A DNA stretch of 64,000 nucleotides, taken from Methylocystis rosea. GTDB lineage: Bacteria; Pseudomonadota; Alphaproteobacteria; Rhizobiales; Beijerinckiaceae. Below the pieces are notes generated by a model. That model did not search any database. It had not been told where the DNA came from and saw only the letters and a list, made by a program, of their open reading frames with translations. Of the stretch, positions 7,507-16,142 are shown piece after piece; within the stretch, counting starts at the first letter, position 1, and each line of letters begins with the position of its first letter. The stretch is from NCBI RefSeq assembly GCF_003855495.1, contig NZ_CP034086.1:1835501-1899500 (forward strand), written 5' to 3'. A program made the translations under genes and the position numbers.

Positions 7507-8847
7507 ATGCTTCGAAGGCTCTCCCTGCGCCTTCGCCTGTCGCTGCTGCTCGGCGTCGTGCTCGCGCTGGGACTGGCGCTCGGCGTCGGCCTGCTCGTAT
7601 TGCATGCGGGCGCGCGCGTTCGCGCCGAAGCCGACGGCGCGACGCGCCTTGCGCGCGAACTCGTAGAAGCGACGCTAACGCGACTTGACGCGGCGCCAGA
7701 CCCGGAGGCGGAGATCGGGCGACTTCTCGCCGACGCGCGGCGGCTGCGCCATGTTCGCGTCACGCTCGCCGGAGAGGAGACGCACGCGCGGGAGGACGTC
7801 GACCGCGCGCCGCAGTGGTTCACCCGGCTCGTGCTGCCGAACGCCGCTGTGACCCGAATCGAAACCGGCCGGGGGGCCGCGATCATGATCGCTTCCAATC
7901 CCGCGGATGAGATCGCCGAAATTTGGCAGGAGATCGTTTGGCTCGCGATCGGCGGCGCGGGAATCGCCGTCGCCGCCTTCGCGCTCGTTTCACTCGCCGT
8001 GTCGCGAACGCTGCGTCCGGTCGCCACGCTCGCGGAGGGCCTGCAGCGTCTCGAGCGCGGCGAACATTCGATGCGCGTTCCCGCCGATGGTTCTCCGGAG
8101 TTCGTCATCATCGCCGAACGGATCAACGCGTTGGCGGCGACGCTGCAACGGCTCGACGACGAAAATCGCAGGCTCGTGCGGCGCATGATCCATGTGCAGG
8201 ACGAAGAGCGCAAAGACATCGCCCGCGACCTGCATGACGAGATCGGCCCTTTTCTTTTCACTGTGCGCGCCGGCGTTGGCGCATTGGCGCGCCGGGCGAC
8301 CGCGCCGGGCGCAGACCCGATCCGACTCGCAGAAGATTGCGCCCGCATCGACGCACAGATCGCCGCTCTGCAACAGGTCAACAGACGCATTCTGGGACGG
8401 CTGCGTCCCGCCGCCCTCGAGGAGATGGGACTTGCCGACGCGTTAGAGGCGCTGGCGCAAGGCTGGCGCGACGCCAATCCGAAGGTCGCCATCGCACTTT
8501 CGCTCGACGGCGCCTCCGGGGACATCGAAGAAGCGACCGCGCTCACCGCCTATCGCATCGTGCAGGAAGCGCTCGCCAATGCGTTAAAGCATTCGGGCGC
8601 CAATCGGGTCGAGGTTGCCGTCATGCGGTCGACGGGCGCATTGCATATTGTCGTGCGGGACAATGGGGCCGGCCTCCAAACGACGCGTTCCGCGTCCTCG
8701 AGCGGTCTCGGTTTGCGCGGCATGAGCGAACGAGTCGGCGCGCTCGGCGGCGCGCTCACGCTTGCGAACGACGCAATGGGCGGCGCGCGGCTGACCGCGT
8801 CGCTGCCGATGCGCGAGGGCGGAACGGCGCAGCACGACCCGCTATGA
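7507..8847 (+). CDS. NarX-type sensor histidine kinase (HisKA_3)
   Basis: 446 residues from the ATG at 7507. An in-frame ATG at 7408 would add 33 poorly conserved residues and nearly abut the divergent regulator start. Two membrane segments (about 10-33 and 142-165) flank a periplasmic sensor of about 110 residues. A HAMP linker (166-218) follows, then a HisKA_3 dimerisation domain with His243 in RKDIARDLHDEIGPF, then a HATPase domain with ANALKHSGAN, RDNGAGL and SGLGLRGMSER. It pairs with the LuxR-type regulator on the opposite strand. The sensed signal is unknown. Confidence 0.9.
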   Translation: MLRRLSLRLRLSLLLGVVLALGLALGVGLLVLHAGARVRAEADGATRLARELVEATLTRLDAAPDPEAEIGRLLADARRLRHVRVTLAGEETHAREDVDRAPQWFTRLVLPNAAVTRIETGRGAAIMIASNPADEIAEIWQEIVWLAIGGAGIAVAAFALVSLAVSRTLRPVATLAEGLQRLERGEHSMRVPADGSPEFVIIAERINALAATLQRLDDENRRLVRRMIHVQDEERKDIARDLHDEIGPFLFTVRAGVGALARRATAPGADPIRLAEDCARIDAQIAALQQVNRRILGRLRPAALEEMGLADALEALAQGWRDANPKVAIALSLDGASGDIEEATALTAYRIVQEALANALKHSGANRVEVAVMRSTGALHIVVRDNGAGLQTTRSASSSGLGLRGMSERVGALGGALTLANDAMGGARLTASLPMREGGTAQHDPL

Positions 8848-8967
8848 GGTCAAGCCAAGGGGCGCGCAACGTCTCGCTTGAGCTCGCCAATGTTCGCCTA
8901 TGTGCGCTCAACTCGACCAGCGTCGCGTCGCCCCTATATGCGCCTTGACGGTCAACGCACCGCATCC

Positions 8968-9708
8968 ATGGGGTCGCGCGTGTACTCACAACATGTTGAC
9001 TATCTCCCGCTGCCGCCCATCCTCTACGCGGTCTTCACGGGCGCGCTCATCGCGCTGTTCCTGCTGATCCAGTTTGGCGTGCTTCGCTATGCTTTCGGCC
9101 GCATCGGCCTGAGTTCGAAATATGCGACGCTCCTCTTGCTCGCGTCGCTTCTGGGAAGCTATGTGAACATTCCGGTTGCGCATTTCACCCAGGAACGCGT
9201 CGTTCCTCAAGAAATGGTCGACGATTTTGGCGGGCGCTATGTCGTCCCAGAGGTCGTCAACTGGCCGGGAATGATATTGGCCGTCAATGTCGGCGGCGCC
9301 GTTATTCCACTGTTGCTTTCGATCTATTTGCTCGCCCGTAATCGCATCTGGATCGTGGCGGCGCTTGCGACGGCGATCGTCGCTGTGGTCGTCCATTACT
9401 TTGCGCGGATTGTGCCCGGCGCCGGCATTAGCGTGCCGATCCTGGCGCCGCCGCTGGTGTCGGCGGCTCTCGCGATTTTGCTGTCGCGCGATTTCGCCGC
9501 GCCGGTCGCCTATGTCAGCGGCAGTCTCGGCACGCTCATCGGCGCCGACTTGCTCAATCTTGATAAGATAGAGGGCATCGGGACGCCGATCGTTTCGTTT
9601 GGCGGCGCCGGAACATTCGACGGCATTTTCGTCACGGGAATTCTTGCCGTTCTGATCGCGAGCCTGCCCTTGCGGCGGAAAGCCACTGGCGTTTCGGCGA
9701 CGACATAA
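8968..9708 (+). CDS. DUF1614 multi-pass membrane protein
   Basis: 246 residues from the ATG at 8968. The reading frame is open back to 8878, so the start is uncertain and no strong ribosome-binding site is visible. It shows six or seven hydrophobic segments and the family's conserved DYLPLPPILYAVFTGAL and LLGSYVNIPVA blocks. DUF1614 proteins are membrane proteins of unknown function found in methylotrophs and archaea. It sits between the two-component system and the TonB receptor, on the same strand as the latter. Confidence 0.8.
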   Translation: MGSRVYSQHVDYLPLPPILYAVFTGALIALFLLIQFGVLRYAFGRIGLSSKYATLLLLASLLGSYVNIPVAHFTQERVVPQEMVDDFGGRYVVPEVVNWPGMILAVNVGGAVIPLLLSIYLLARNRIWIVAALATAIVAVVVHYFARIVPGAGISVPILAPPLVSAALAILLSRDFAAPVAYVSGSLGTLIGADLLNLDKIEGIGTPIVSFGGAGTFDGIFVTGILAVLIASLPLRRKATGVSATT

Positions 9709-10028
9709 TCTGATCTGCGCGAGCCGATGCCAGCCTGCGAGCCAGCGTGTTCGACGCGCTCGACGGCGATTTTGCGCCGGACAAACACATTATCCCACCG
9801 GTATTCGGCTGTTGACGCTGGCGCGCGCGGCCATTCGCGCTCGTCGCGCGGTCGGGATATCTTCCCGAAACATACGGGAATGTATCCGCAGATTTCCGTT
9901 ATTTTTCAGAAGTGTAGCCGTCGCGCAACAGACGGGAAATATTGCCGGTTTGTCGCCTTGCGCCACTACCGGCCGCGAGCCTCATAGCTATAAGTCGTTC
10001 AACAGGATTGAATGTTCCAGGGCTCTCA
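9709..10028 (+). promoter_or_regulatory. Upstream region of the TonB receptor gene
   Basis: 320 bases with no supported gene. It contains an imperfect 33-base palindrome (9855-9887, listed separately), a further CGGGAA half-site at 9933-9938 and a moderately AT-rich stretch around 9890-9945. This is the likely promoter and operator region for the lanthanide-uptake genes that follow. Confidence 0.45.
9855..9887. promoter_or_regulatory. Imperfect 33-bp palindrome, candidate operator
   Basis: The left arm GGATATCTTCCCG (9855-9867) and right arm CGGGAATGTATCC (9875-9887) are complementary except for two positions, around a 7-base spacer. It is centred about 158 bases before the TonB receptor ATG. 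Size and symmetry suit a dimeric DNA-binding protein; a hairpin in RNA is the alternative. No regulator can be named from sequence. Confidence 0.45.
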
Positions 10029-12428
10029 ATGCGCTACGTCAAGCAGGTCTCGCTCATCGCTCTTTGCGCTTCTCTCGCCACAACAGCCCGCGCGCAGCAG
10101 GCATTGCCGACGATCGAGGTAGGAGGCGCGCCTCTGCGTTCGACCGCGCGGCCGCCTGTGCAGACGACGCCCTCGACCCAGCGCGCGCCGGCAGGTCGTG
10201 CGTCGGTGACGTCAGCGCCTGCGACGCCTGCTCTGCCGGCGTCTCCCATCGTGCGTTACGCTGTTCCAGCGGCGACCTATACGATCACCGGCAATGAGCT
10301 GCAGAACACGCGCGCGTTCAATCTCCCGGAGAACCTTGTTCGTCAGGCGCCCGGAGTCACCGTCAATGACGTGGCAGGCGGACCGTTCCTGCCGGAAATC
10401 GATTTCCGCGGCTTCGTCGCCTCGCCCATCGCCGGAACGCCACAAGGCCTCGCCGTTTATCAGAACGGCATTCGCATCAACGAAGCCTGGGGCGACAACG
10501 TCTATTGGGACATGATCCCGAGCGTGGCGATTGATCGCTTCACGCTCGTGACCGGCAACCCGCTGTTCGGCCTCAACGCCATCGGCGGCGCCGTTACGCT
10601 CGACATGAAAAACGGCTTCACGTGGCAGGGGTTCGAGCTCGACGGGCGCTTCGGCAGCCGCGGCCGCCGCCAAGCATCGATGCAGCACGGCCTCATCTCT
10701 GGGCCGTTCGCCACCTACATGGCGATGGAGGCGCTTGGCGACGACGGCTACCGCCAGTTTTCCGGCGCGCACATCAAGCGCTTCTATGGCGATGTCGGCT
10801 ACCGCGGCGAGAGCGGCGAGATCCACGCCAATGTGACGCTCGCCAATAATAAGTTCGGCGTTTCAGGTCCGGCGCCGGTCGATCTCACCAATCTCGACGA
10901 AAGCGCGGTCTTCACAACGCCGCAGACGATCAAGAACACGCTCTCGATGTTCGACATCAATGGCGTGTTTCAGGCGACGCCGACCTGGAAGCTCTTCGGC
11001 GACATGCATTACCGCGCCTTCGATCAAGCGAGGGTCGACGGCAATACGACGGAATTCGAATGCGAAGTCGACGAGTCGCTGTGCGAGAGCGACGCCGGCG
11101 ACACAAACATCCCCAATTTCTTCAACGGGCAGGTCGCTCTGGGGGCGATCGATAGAACCTGGACGCGGTCGCGCACCGTCGGCGGCACGGTGCAGGTCAC
11201 GAACGAGGATCTCTATTTCGGCTTCCACAACAAGATCACCTTTGGCGTCAGCTACGATCATGGCTGGACCGCCTTCTCCGCCAATGAGGAACTGGGCATC
11301 ATTCAGCCCAATCTCGTCGTCGGGGGTTTCGGCTACATTGTCGAAGAGCAGGCGACCGGCATCTCCAGCGTCTCTGTGCGTGCGGCGAACGATTATCTCG
11401 GCGTCTATGCGCTCGATTCGCTGGATTTGACCGACGATCTAAAGGTCACAGCGGGCGCCCGTTTCAACCGCGCCAACATCGCGCTCTACGACATGAGAGG
11501 AACGACGCTGAACGGCAATGGCGTCTTCACCCGCATCAATCCAGTCGCGGGCCTGACCTACAAAATACTGCCGAACGTCTCCGCCTACGCCAGCTACTCC
11601 GAGGCGAACCGCGCGCCAACGCCGCTCGAACTCGGCTGCGCCGATCCCAACCGGCCCTGTCTTATCGACAACTTCCTCGTCGCCGATCCGCCGCTGAAGC
11701 AGGTGGAGGCGCAAACGATCGAAGCCGGATTTCGGGGGGATATTGCCGTTCCGACGATCCTGCCCGCCTATGCCGATGCGCTGCCCGGCAATCTCAACTG
11801 GAGCCTTGGCGTCTTCCGCACCTATAGTTTCAATGACATTCTGAGCGTGCCGAGCGCGATCAACGGCCGCGGCTATTTCACCAACGCTGGCACGACTCTA
11901 CGCCAGGGGATCGAATCGTCCTTCCGCTACACGACCGAACGGGTGAACGCCTTTTTGAACTACACGCACACGGACGCGACATTCCGCTCGACGATCGTGC
12001 TCGGCGCGCCCGATAATCCGCTGACCGGGACTTTTGGGACCGGCGGCTCCATCCTGGTGACGCCTGGCGCAAATCTGACCTCAGTGCCGCGTCACCGCTT
12101 CAAGGCCGGGATTGATTTCGCCGTGACCCCGCTGTGGAAAGTCGGCGCCGACTTCCAATATTCGTCCGGTCCGTATATTCGCGGCGACGAAATCAACCTC
12201 GCCGGAAGGTTGCCGTCGTACGGCATTCTCAATTTTCGCACGTCGTATCAGCTTGGCCCGAACATCCAGGTCTACGGCCTGCTCGAAAATGTCACCAACA
12301 CCCGAGCGCGCAGCTTCGGCACGTTTTTCGACACGAATGACATCTCCTTTCTCGCCTTCAACAATCCGCGCATGGTCTCGATCGGCCCGCCGCTGGGCGT
12401 CTATGGGGGCGTGAAGATCACCTACTGA
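10029..12428 (+). CDS. lutH: TonB-dependent outer-membrane receptor, probable lanthanide (lanthanophore) receptor
   Basis: 799 residues. The ATG at 10029 is chosen because a signal peptide follows at once (SLIALCASLATTARAQQ). A low-complexity Pro/Thr linker precedes a plug domain (about 80-220, with FNLPENLVRQAPGVTVNDV and GNPLFGLNAIGGAVTL) and a 22-strand-type barrel ending in an aromatic-containing C-terminus (GVYGGVKITY). In Methylobacterium, LutH brings chelated lanthanides across the outer membrane and lies beside lanM, exactly as here. The substrate is inferred from this gene neighbourhood; an iron or copper chelator receptor cannot be excluded from the protein alone. Confidence 0.85.
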   Translation: MRYVKQVSLIALCASLATTARAQQALPTIEVGGAPLRSTARPPVQTTPSTQRAPAGRASVTSAPATPALPASPIVRYAVPAATYTITGNELQNTRAFNLPENLVRQAPGVTVNDVAGGPFLPEIDFRGFVASPIAGTPQGLAVYQNGIRINEAWGDNVYWDMIPSVAIDRFTLVTGNPLFGLNAIGGAVTLDMKNGFTWQGFELDGRFGSRGRRQASMQHGLISGPFATYMAMEALGDDGYRQFSGAHIKRFYGDVGYRGESGEIHANVTLANNKFGVSGPAPVDLTNLDESAVFTTPQTIKNTLSMFDINGVFQATPTWKLFGDMHYRAFDQARVDGNTTEFECEVDESLCESDAGDTNIPNFFNGQVALGAIDRTWTRSRTVGGTVQVTNEDLYFGFHNKITFGVSYDHGWTAFSANEELGIIQPNLVVGGFGYIVEEQATGISSVSVRAANDYLGVYALDSLDLTDDLKVTAGARFNRANIALYDMRGTTLNGNGVFTRINPVAGLTYKILPNVSAYASYSEANRAPTPLELGCADPNRPCLIDNFLVADPPLKQVEAQTIEAGFRGDIAVPTILPAYADALPGNLNWSLGVFRTYSFNDILSVPSAINGRGYFTNAGTTLRQGIESSFRYTTERVNAFLNYTHTDATFRSTIVLGAPDNPLTGTFGTGGSILVTPGANLTSVPRHRFKAGIDFAVTPLWKVGADFQYSSGPYIRGDEINLAGRLPSYGILNFRTSYQLGPNIQVYGLLENVTNTRARSFGTFFDTNDISFLAFNNPRMVSIGPPLGVYGGVKITY

Positions 12429-12447
12429 CGCCAGAGCGCAGGAATGT

Positions 12448-12480
12448 CGCGGGCCGCTAGCCGGCTCGGCGGCGCCCGCG
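12448..12480. terminator. GC-rich hairpin between lutH and lanM
   Basis: CGCGGGC (12448-12454) pairs with GCCCGCG (12474-12480), with further pairing inside. There is no T run, so at most partial termination or mRNA stabilisation that would let lanM be expressed at a different level from lutH. Confidence 0.3.
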
Positions 12481-12519
12481 CTATATTGGGTGCGATGGCC
12501 TTACTCAAAGGAGTCGCAC

Positions 12520-12921
12520 ATGAAGAAAGCATTGCTATTCGGCGCGCTCGCGCTTGCTGGCGTCACGGCGTTGCCGGCGACGTCCGCGCTCGCCAAGGCG
12601 GCCGGCCCCGTCGCCGCGCTCGACACCGACGATGATGGAACTGTCGATCTCAAGGAAATCAACAAGTCTGCGACTGATCTCTTTGCGAGTCTCGAGAAGG
12701 ACGCTGACGGAACGGTCGACCTCAAAGAGATGAAAGGCCGCGTCTCGAAGAAGGACTTTAAAACAGCCGATCCGGACAATGACGGCACGCTTTCAAAGGA
12801 CGAATTTCTGACGATGGTCTCCGTCATGTTCAAGGATGCGGATCCCGACAATGACGGCACGCTCGACGCCAAGGAGCTCGCATCCAAGAAGGGTAAGGCG
12901 CTGCTGCGCGTGACACGGTGA
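12520..12921 (+). CDS. lanM: Lanmodulin: periplasmic lanthanide-binding EF-hand protein
   Basis: 133 residues, starting at the ATG behind an AAGGAG site. A signal peptide (about 1-25) is followed by four EF-hand loops at 35-46, 59-70, 84-95 and 108-119. These are the same positions as in the Methylobacterium extorquens lanmodulin precursor, including the short 12-13 residue spacing between loops that sets lanmodulin apart from calmodulin. The segments MKGRVSKKDF and KELASKKGKALL also match. Loops 3 and 4 have the diagnostic second-position proline (DPDNDGTL). Loop 1 has Thr36 there, and loop 2 starts with Glu59-Lys60. It should bind lanthanides in the periplasm with high affinity; the variant loops may change selectivity. 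It lies directly downstream of the TonB receptor. Confidence 0.9.
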   Translation: MKKALLFGALALAGVTALPATSALAKAAGPVAALDTDDDGTVDLKEINKSATDLFASLEKDADGTVDLKEMKGRVSKKDFKTADPDNDGTLSKDEFLTMVSVMFKDADPDNDGTLDAKELASKKGKALLRVTR

Positions 12922-12986
12922 ATCCAGGAAGGCGCGCGGGCTCTGAAGAACTTGATCCTGCGCGCCAAAGCGGCCATCTAGGCAAT

Positions 12987-14165
12987 ATGAAAAGCTTGGT
13001 CGTCGCCGTCTGTTTCGTGCTTTTCGCCGCGCCGGTCGCGGCTGAAACGGTCAACGTCAAAGTCGGCGTCCTACGCGAAACGCACGCCCGAGAAACCCTC
13101 TCTATTCTCGATATTCCGGCCGCCGACGATACGCTCGCCGGGGCGCTGATGGGCGCAGCCGACAACAACACCACAGGCAAATTCACCAACCAGACGTTCG
13201 AGGCGATCGACGCCAGGCTCGAGGACGGCGAGGACGTCATGGCGGCCCTCGACGCGCTTCTGGACAAGGGCGCCCTGTTCATCATCGCCGATCTTTCGCC
13301 CGATCGTCTGCTTGCCGCTTCCGAGCGCGCGAAGCCGAAAGGCGCCCTGCTTTTTAATGTCTCCGCGACGGATGACAGGCTTCGCGAAAATGACTGCCGC
13401 GCCAATGTCATCCATGTCGCGCCGACGCGTTCGATGCTCGCTGATGGCCTCGCGCAATATCTCATCTGGAAGCAATGGCGCCGCTGGCTCCTCATCAAGG
13501 GCTCGCATCCCGAAGACGAACTTTTGGCGCAAGCCTTCCGCAACAGCGCCAAGAAATTCGGCGCAAAGATCGTCGAGGAACGCGTCTATGAAGACACCGG
13601 CGGCGGACGCCGCAGCGACTCCGGTTCGGTGCAGACCCAGCGGCAAATTCCTGTCCTGACGCAGAACGCGCCAGCCTATGACGTGCTGGTCGCCGCGGAC
13701 GAGACCGAGGTCTTCGGGGGCTATCTTCCCTACCGCACCTGGGACCCGCGTCCTGTGGCAGGGTCAGGCGGACTTATGCCAACAAGCTGGAACGCCTCCC
13801 ATGAGCAATGGGGCGCGCTTCAGCTGCAGAACCGTTTCACCCAGACGTTCAGGCGCCTGATGAATGTGCGAGACAATGCGGCGTGGCTCGCCATGCGGAT
13901 GATTGGCGAAGCCGCAACGCGCACCGGGTCGAACGACCCCGAGAAGCTCCGCCTCTACCTGCTCGGCAACGACTTCTCCATCGCCGCATTCAAAGGCGTG
14001 CGGCTTACGTTGCGGCCCTGGAACCAGCAATTGCGCCAGCCGATACTGCTTTCCGACGGACGGATGATCGTCTCGGTTTCGCCGCAGGAAGGCTTTCTCC
14101 ATCAAACGAGCGAACTCGACACGCTTGGAGCCGATCAGCCGGAGTCGAAATGCAAATTGCAGTGA
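12987..14165 (+). CDS. lutA: Periplasmic ABC binding protein of the PQQ-dehydrogenase/lanthanide system
   Basis: 392 residues from the ATG at 12987, which opens straight into a signal peptide (SLVVAVCFVLFAAPVAAETV). The open frame reaches back to 12918, overlapping lanM. The body is a type-1 periplasmic binding fold of the kind annotated as substrate-binding protein of the PQQ-dependent alcohol dehydrogenase system. LutA of Methylobacterium belongs to the same gene set and is needed to carry lanthanides to the cytoplasm. It is followed by the propeller protein and the ABC ATPase and permease on the same strand. Substrate assignment is by synteny. Confidence 0.82.
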   Translation: MKSLVVAVCFVLFAAPVAAETVNVKVGVLRETHARETLSILDIPAADDTLAGALMGAADNNTTGKFTNQTFEAIDARLEDGEDVMAALDALLDKGALFIIADLSPDRLLAASERAKPKGALLFNVSATDDRLRENDCRANVIHVAPTRSMLADGLAQYLIWKQWRRWLLIKGSHPEDELLAQAFRNSAKKFGAKIVEERVYEDTGGGRRSDSGSVQTQRQIPVLTQNAPAYDVLVAADETEVFGGYLPYRTWDPRPVAGSGGLMPTSWNASHEQWGALQLQNRFTQTFRRLMNVRDNAAWLAMRMIGEAATRTGSNDPEKLRLYLLGNDFSIAAFKGVRLTLRPWNQQLRQPILLSDGRMIVSVSPQEGFLHQTSELDTLGADQPESKCKLQ

Positions 14166-14171
14166 AGAACG

Positions 14172-14296
14172 CCCCCTCCCCACCCCTCCCCCGCTGCCGC
14201 GGGAGAGGGAGCAGATTCGGCCTCTCGCTCCTTTTCGCGAAACGCCGATCGTTAGCGTCCCCTCTCCCGCGAAGCGGGGGAGGGACAGGGAGGGGG
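14172..14296. repeat. REP-like palindrome at the start of the beta-propeller gene
   Basis: The left arm (14172-14212, CCCCTCCC...GGGAGAGGGAGC) and right arm (14255-14296, CCCCTCTCCCGCG...GGGAGGGGG) are close inverted repeats. The element begins seven bases after the lutA stop and ends exactly at the TTG start proposed for the next gene, so its last bases (GGGAGGGGG) may supply that gene's ribosome-binding site. Confidence 0.75.
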
Positions 14297-15250
14297 TTGT
14301 GGGTCGCGGCGCTGCTCGCAACTTTGATCGCGCCCGCCCACGCCTATAAGGCGTACGTCAGCAACGAGAAGGGCAATTCCATCACCGTCCTCGATACGGA
14401 GAAGCTGGAAGCGACAGCGACCGTGAAGGTCGGCCGACGCCCGCGCGGCATTGCGCTCAACAAGGACGGCTCCGAACTCTATATCTGCGCCGGCGACGAC
14501 GACGCCATTCAAGTGCTCGACACGAAGACGCTCAAGGTCACCGGAAAGCTGCCCTCGGGCCCGGATCCCGAGCTCCTGGCGCTCAGTCCTGATGGCGACG
14601 TGATTTATGTCTCGAATGAAAACGACAATCTCGTCACGCTGATCGACGTGAAGAAGAAAGAGATGATCGGCGACATTCCCGTGGGCGTCGAACCCGAGGG
14701 CATGGCGATCAGTCCCGACGGCAAGCTGCTCGTCAACACATCGGAAACGACCAATATGGCGCATCTGATCGACACGCAGTCGAAGCAGATCGTCGCGAAT
14801 ATTCTGGTCGATGCGCGGCCGAGATTTGCGGAGTTCAAGAAGGACGGGTCGGAGCTTTGGGTATCCTCGGAAGTCGGCGGGACGGTCGCGATCATCGACC
14901 CCGCGAAACGCGAGTTGAAGCAGAAGATAAGCTTCGACATTCCGGCGATGTCGAAAGAAGCGATACAGCCGATCGGCATTTCGTTCACGCGCGACGGAAA
15001 ACGCGCCTTCGTCGCGCTGGGGCCGGCCAATCGCATTGCGGTGATCGACGCCGAGACAAAAAAAGTCGAAAAATATCTGCTCGTCGGTCAGCGCGTCTGG
15101 CACCTCGCTTTCACGCCGGACGAAAAATATCTGCTCACCGCCAATGGCGTCTCAAACGACGTCTCGGTGATCGACGTCGCATCGCTCAAAGTGGTGAAAT
15201 CGATCCCGGTCGGCGCTTTCCCTTGGGGCGTCGTCGTGGCGCCGCAATGA
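14297..15250 (+). CDS. YVTN beta-propeller protein of the PQQ-dependent catabolism cluster
   Basis: 317 residues if translation begins at TTG 14297, which gives a clean signal peptide (WVAALLATLIAPAHA before YKAYVSN). An in-frame ATG at 14150 overlaps lutA but would put 49 repeat-encoded, Pro/Arg-rich residues before the signal sequence. The mature part is a periplasmic propeller with repeated motifs such as ITVLDTEKLEATATVKVG, VTLIDVKKKEMIGDIPVG and VSVIDVASLKVVKSIPVG. The family is regularly found beside PQQ alcohol dehydrogenases and this ABC transporter. The function is unknown; a scaffold or binding role in the periplasm is likely. Confidence 0.85.
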   Translation: MWVAALLATLIAPAHAYKAYVSNEKGNSITVLDTEKLEATATVKVGRRPRGIALNKDGSELYICAGDDDAIQVLDTKTLKVTGKLPSGPDPELLALSPDGDVIYVSNENDNLVTLIDVKKKEMIGDIPVGVEPEGMAISPDGKLLVNTSETTNMAHLIDTQSKQIVANILVDARPRFAEFKKDGSELWVSSEVGGTVAIIDPAKRELKQKISFDIPAMSKEAIQPIGISFTRDGKRAFVALGPANRIAVIDAETKKVEKYLLVGQRVWHLAFTPDEKYLLTANGVSNDVSVIDVASLKVVKSIPVGAFPWGVVVAPQ

Positions 15251-15268
15251 GTGTAAACCTTCGCGCCT

Positions 15269-15376
15269 GTCATTCCCGACGCGCGGAGCGCGATCGGGAA
15301 TCCAGAGCCGCGATCGGCGCTGTTGGCCGCGGCTCTGGATTCCCGGTCATTCGCTTCGCGAATGCCGGGAATGACA
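15269..15376. repeat. 108-bp imperfect palindrome between propeller and ATPase genes
   Basis: Starts TGTCATTCCCGACGCGCGGA and ends in the reverse complement GCCGGGAATGACA. Inner arms GGAATCCAGAGCCGCG and CGCGGCTCTGGATTCC also pair. It could form a long RNA stem inside the lut transcript and lower expression of the downstream ATPase and permease, or protect the upstream mRNA. Confidence 0.8.
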
Positions 15377-15395
15377 ATCCTGTCGGAGCGCCGCA

Positions 15396-16142
15396 ATGAC
15401 CCCCGCGCTCGCAATCAGAAACGTCAGCCACGCCTATGGGGCGCGCAAGGCGCTCGACGACGTCAGCTTTTCCGTGCCGGCCGGCAGCTTCACGGTGCTG
15501 CTTGGATTGAACGGCGCGGGCAAGAGCACGCTGTTCTCGCTGATCACGCGGCTCTATGCCGCGCGCCACGGCGAGATCGAGATATTTGGCCACAATGTCA
15601 TGCGCGAGCCCGGCGCAGCGCTGCGCCAGCTTGGCGTCGTCTTTCAGGCGCGCACGCTCGATCTCGAACTCAGCGTGATGCAAAATCTCCTCTATCACGC
15701 AGCCCTGCACGGCATCGGCCCGATCGACGCGCGCCGCCTTGGACAGGCGGCGCTATCGCGCGCGGGCCTTGCGGACCGCGCCAAGGACAAGGCCCGCTCC
15801 CTGTCTGGGGGACAGATGCGCCGCGTCGAAATTGCGCGCGCGCTGCTGCATGATCCGCGGCTGCTGCTTCTCGATGAGCCGACAGTCGGGCTCGACATCA
15901 AAGCCCGCGCCGATCTCCTCGCGCTTGTCCGCGGTCTGGTGCGCGATCAACATCTCGGCGTTTTGTGGACCACGCATCTCGTCGACGAGATCGCCGACGA
16001 TGATCAGGTGATCATTCTGCATCATGGTAAGGTTCTGGCGACGGGACGCGCCGCCGAGATCGTCGCGGCGCAAGGCGCGGCAAATATCGGCGACGCTTTC
16101 GCGCGCATCGCCGGGATCGGCCAGGAGAAGCTTTCGGCATGA
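15396..16142 (+). CDS. lutE: ABC transporter ATPase of the PQQ-dehydrogenase/lanthanide system
   Basis: 248 residues with Walker A (GLNGAGKST, residues 37-45), signature LSGGQMRRVEIARALL, Walker B (LLLLDEP) and the H-loop (TTHLVDE). It energises the inner-membrane transporter formed with the permease next door, whose start overlaps this stop by four bases. In Methylobacterium, LutE and LutF with LutA move lanthanides into the cytoplasm, and mutants are impaired in lanthanide-dependent growth. The match to that role is by family and synteny. The domain type is otherwise that of ABC-2 drug/polysaccharide ATPases. Confidence 0.88.
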   Translation: MTPALAIRNVSHAYGARKALDDVSFSVPAGSFTVLLGLNGAGKSTLFSLITRLYAARHGEIEIFGHNVMREPGAALRQLGVVFQARTLDLELSVMQNLLYHAALHGIGPIDARRLGQAALSRAGLADRAKDKARSLSGGQMRRVEIARALLHDPRLLLLDEPTVGLDIKARADLLALVRGLVRDQHLGVLWTTHLVDEIADDDQVIILHHGKVLATGRAAEIVAAQGAANIGDAFARIAGIGQEKLSA

